DNA from: Hyphomicrobiales bacterium
Lineage (GTDB): Bacteria; Pseudomonadota; Alphaproteobacteria; Rhizobiales; Rhizobiaceae
Assembly: GCA_900471525.1 (NCBI GenBank)
Contig: UCEZ01000018.1
Span: 72,038-136,037, forward strand
Direction: 5' to 3'
Length of the DNA stretch: 64,000 nucleotides
How positions within the stretch are numbered: the first letter of the stretch is position 1; every line of letters starts with the position of its first letter. The translations under genes were made by a program, and so were the position numbers. This document shows, in pieces, positions 62,329 through 64,000 of this stretch. The notes under the pieces are model-generated. The model worked only from the letters and a program-made list of their open reading frames with translations, did no database searches and was not told where the DNA came from.

Positions 62329-63542
62329 GTTTCCGGATGAGCGAACGGCGCACCAGCATGCTCGGCGCGTTGCTGGCGACCCTCGGGCCTATCTCCATGT
62401 CGATCTATACGCCGGCCATGCCGGAACTGGTGCGGGCCTTTGCGACCACCGAATCGATGATCAAGCTCACTTTGTCGGTCTATTTTGGCGGTTTCTCTGT
62501 CGCGCAGCTGATCGCCGGGCCTATGTCCGATGCGTTCGGTCGCAAATAGGCAACGCTCGCCTTCGTCGGCATCAATCTTCTGGGCAGCCTGATCTGTGCT
62601 TTTGCGCCCTCCGTCGATTGGCTGCTTGCTGGCCGGCTGATCCAGGGCATTGGCGCCTCGGTCGGCATCACCGTAGCCCGCGCCATCGTCCGCGATCAGT
62701 TCGTCGGTGCCGAAGCCTCGCGGATCATGAACCTGATCGGCATCATGCTGGCGATCGGCCCGGCCATGGCGCCGACGCTTGGTGGTTTGGCTCTGGCGGC
62801 CCTCGGCTGGCAGGCGATCTTCTTCCTTTTGGTCGGCTTCGGGCTCCTTGCCATCTTCGCCGTCATCGTCTTCATGCGCGAGACCGCGACGCCGGATCGC
62901 CGCCGCGCCCGGCCGGGACCGCTTTTGTCGGCCTATAGTGAATTGGCCCGCGATCCGCGTTTCGTCGCCGCGGCCGCCGTGCTCGGCGGCTCGGTCGGCG
63001 CTCTGTATGCGCAATCGACGATGCTATCCTTCATCCTGATCGACAAGGTGGGCATGACGCCGACCGCCTTCGGTCTCGGCATGCTGATGCAGACCGGCTC
63101 CTATTTTTCAGGTTCGGTCTGCCTGCGGCTGACGGCCGCAAAACTCGGCGGTGAGGGTTCGGTTCGCGTCGGCCTTGCCTGCTGCGGTCTTGGGGGGCTG
63201 CTGATTGCGCTGTCAGTGCATTTCATCGCGCCGAGCTACCTTTCGGTGATGCTGCCGGTCGCCTTCTCCAGCTTCGGCATCGCCTTCCTGACGCCGCATA
63301 TGACGACGGCGGCGCTGCAATCCTTTCCGCATATCGCCGGTTCGGCATCGGCAATGATGGGCTTCATCCAGATGGCGGGCGGCTTTTTCGGCGGGCTTGC
63401 CGCAGCCCTCCTTGGTACGCCTTTTATCGCCTTTGGCATGATCATCCCGGCGATGCTGTTCGTCTCGGTCCTGAGCTACATCCGGTTTGCCTCGCTGACA
63501 CGCCGGATGGTGCTTAATGCGGCACGGGCCGTCGGCGAGTAA
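62325..63542 (+). pseudogene. Bcr/CflA-type MFS drug exporter with an in-frame TAG
   Basis: The frame would encode a 405-residue, twelve-segment exporter of the Bcr/CflA type. A TAG at 62547-62549 interrupts it at codon 75, directly after GPMSDAFGRK in the conserved loop between membrane segments 2 and 3, where the family has a proline codon (GRRP). The frame goes on unchanged as ATLAFVGINLLGSLICAF and stays open to 63542, with no further lesion. The 5' end overlaps the MarR stop. Either the gene was lost by a recent nonsense change or the base call is wrong. A protein restarted from an internal ATG, for example at 62727, would lack the first membrane segments. Confidence 0.85.
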
Positions 63543-63605
63543 GGAAGCCTACTTGCTTTGAAGGGCGTCTCGGATTGCTGGCAGATCCCGAAAACCACCT
63601 CTCGG

Positions 63606-63687
63606 GTCATCCTCGGGCTCGCCCCGAGGATCCATGCCCCCGGCTCCGGACCTAGCGTATGGATGCTCGGGTCAAGCCCGAGCATGA
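63606..63687. repeat. Palindromic repeat element between MFS and argG
   Basis: Two arms, GTCATCCTCGGGCTCGCCCC and GTCAAGCCCGAGCATGAC, are each partial palindromes around CTCGGG-CCCGAG and face each other across 20 bases. This is the form of a common short interspersed element of rhizobial intergenic spaces. It lies between two convergent genes and may help end both transcripts. Confidence 0.75.
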
Positions 63688-63804
63688 CGGAGCATGGGGT
63701 AAAGCGCGGCCAAAGCAATTTTGTCAGCGAACCGCGCCTGCCTAACGAGCAGAGCCTGCCTCCGTTAAAGAAGCAGGCTCCAATCATTTCACAGAAACCG
63801 CTGT

Positions 63805-64000
63805 TTATTTGTCGCGGTTACGAGCAGCCAGCGTGCGCAGGCGCAGCGCGTTGAGCTTGATGAAGCCGGCCGCGTCCTTCTGGTCGTAGGCGCCCTGGTC
63901 GTCCTCGAAGGTCACCAGTTTGTCGGAATAGAGTGACTTGTCGCTTGTACGGCCGGTGACCATGACATTGCCCTTGTAGAGCTTCAGCGTCACTTCACCC
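63805..64000 (-). CDS. argG: Argininosuccinate synthase, C-terminal part
   Basis: The last 65 residues of a protein that runs off the window. The sequence [19 protein letters not shown] followed by [19 protein letters not shown] is the conserved C-terminus of argininosuccinate synthase, which joins citrulline and aspartate in arginine synthesis. The tail ends in AARNRDK. The 5' part, with the ATP-binding site, is outside. Confidence 0.95.
   Translation of the reverse strand, partial: GEVTLKLYKGNVMVTGRTSDKSLYSDKLVTFEDDQGAYDQKDAAGFIKLNALRLRTLAARNRDK

Noticed and set aside
62547..62549. Programmed read-through of the TAG in the MFS gene
   Set aside because: No stem-loop or special context is visible after the codon, and the position is a normal proline in the family; recent mutation or base error is simpler.
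1..64000. CRISPR array, prophage, insertion sequence, tRNA or rRNA genes
   Set aside because: I saw no evenly spaced repeats with spacers, no transposase, integrase or phage structural genes, and no tRNA-like cloverleaf at gene gaps.

Overview
The window is about 64 kb of high-GC chromosome from an alphaproteobacterium of the Rhizobiaceae (Rhizobium, Agrobacterium or Ensifer type). The evidence is an intact cyclic beta-1,2-glucan synthase of the ChvB/NdvB type, a matching NdvA/ChvA exporter, the neighbouring LuxR-type expR and pyc genes, a phaR-phaA-phaB polyhydroxybutyrate locus, a 7Fe ferredoxin, a CarD-family regulator, and RIME-type palindromic repeats. I see no phage, transposase, CRISPR array, rRNA or tRNA; this is mostly conserved core chromosome.

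Layout. 1-2891: the end of a phosphonate (phn) operon: phnE (cut by the window edge), a 2H-phosphoesterase-like DUF1045 protein, phnM and phnN. 2895-6022 (minus strand): a lipid A-type acyltransferase, a cytochrome P450 and a secreted fasciclin-domain protein. 6170-11829 (minus): a four-gene operon (hglS, FAD-linked 2-hydroxyglutarate dehydrogenase, ALDH7/amaB, aminotransferase) with a divergent LysR gene. Together the enzymes would carry the lower lysine-degradation route from piperideine-6-carboxylate to 2-oxoglutarate. 13307-26234: cyclic glucan synthesis (ndvB), probable succinyl modification (opgC/cgm type), a secreted polysaccharide lyase-like protein and the glucan exporter ndvA. 26692-31006: expR, then pyruvate carboxylase.

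31067-38067: a divergent LysR/NmrA pair, a polar amino acid (probably cystine) ABC transporter, and a DeoR-VOC-MFS operon. 38334-43384: ispG, a LysE exporter, a short-chain prenyl diphosphate synthase, mtgA, a GST and rpmF, with a pair of inverted RIME-like repeats around ispG-lysE. 44287-47133: phaR divergent from phaA-phaB. 47181-48030: an 850-base gap with 15 GANTC (CcrM) sites, many 11 bases apart, and a 54-base direct repeat. 48031-53108: SUV3-like RNA helicase, S4-domain protein, fdxA and carD. 53275-61612: PPP-family phosphatase, formaldehyde-glutathione enzyme, typA, Tat-exported PhoD phosphatase, M3 peptidase, a second LysE protein and a small Met-rich secreted protein. 61849-63542: a MarR gene overlapping a Bcr/CflA-type MFS gene that has an in-frame TAG. 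The window ends in the 3' part of argG.

The strongest candidates for something not yet described are the GANTC-dense gap before the helicase gene, the compact lysine-degradation operon, and the 2H-phosphoesterase as a possible substitute for PhnP. Function calls rest on motifs and recalled family knowledge, because no searches could be run.
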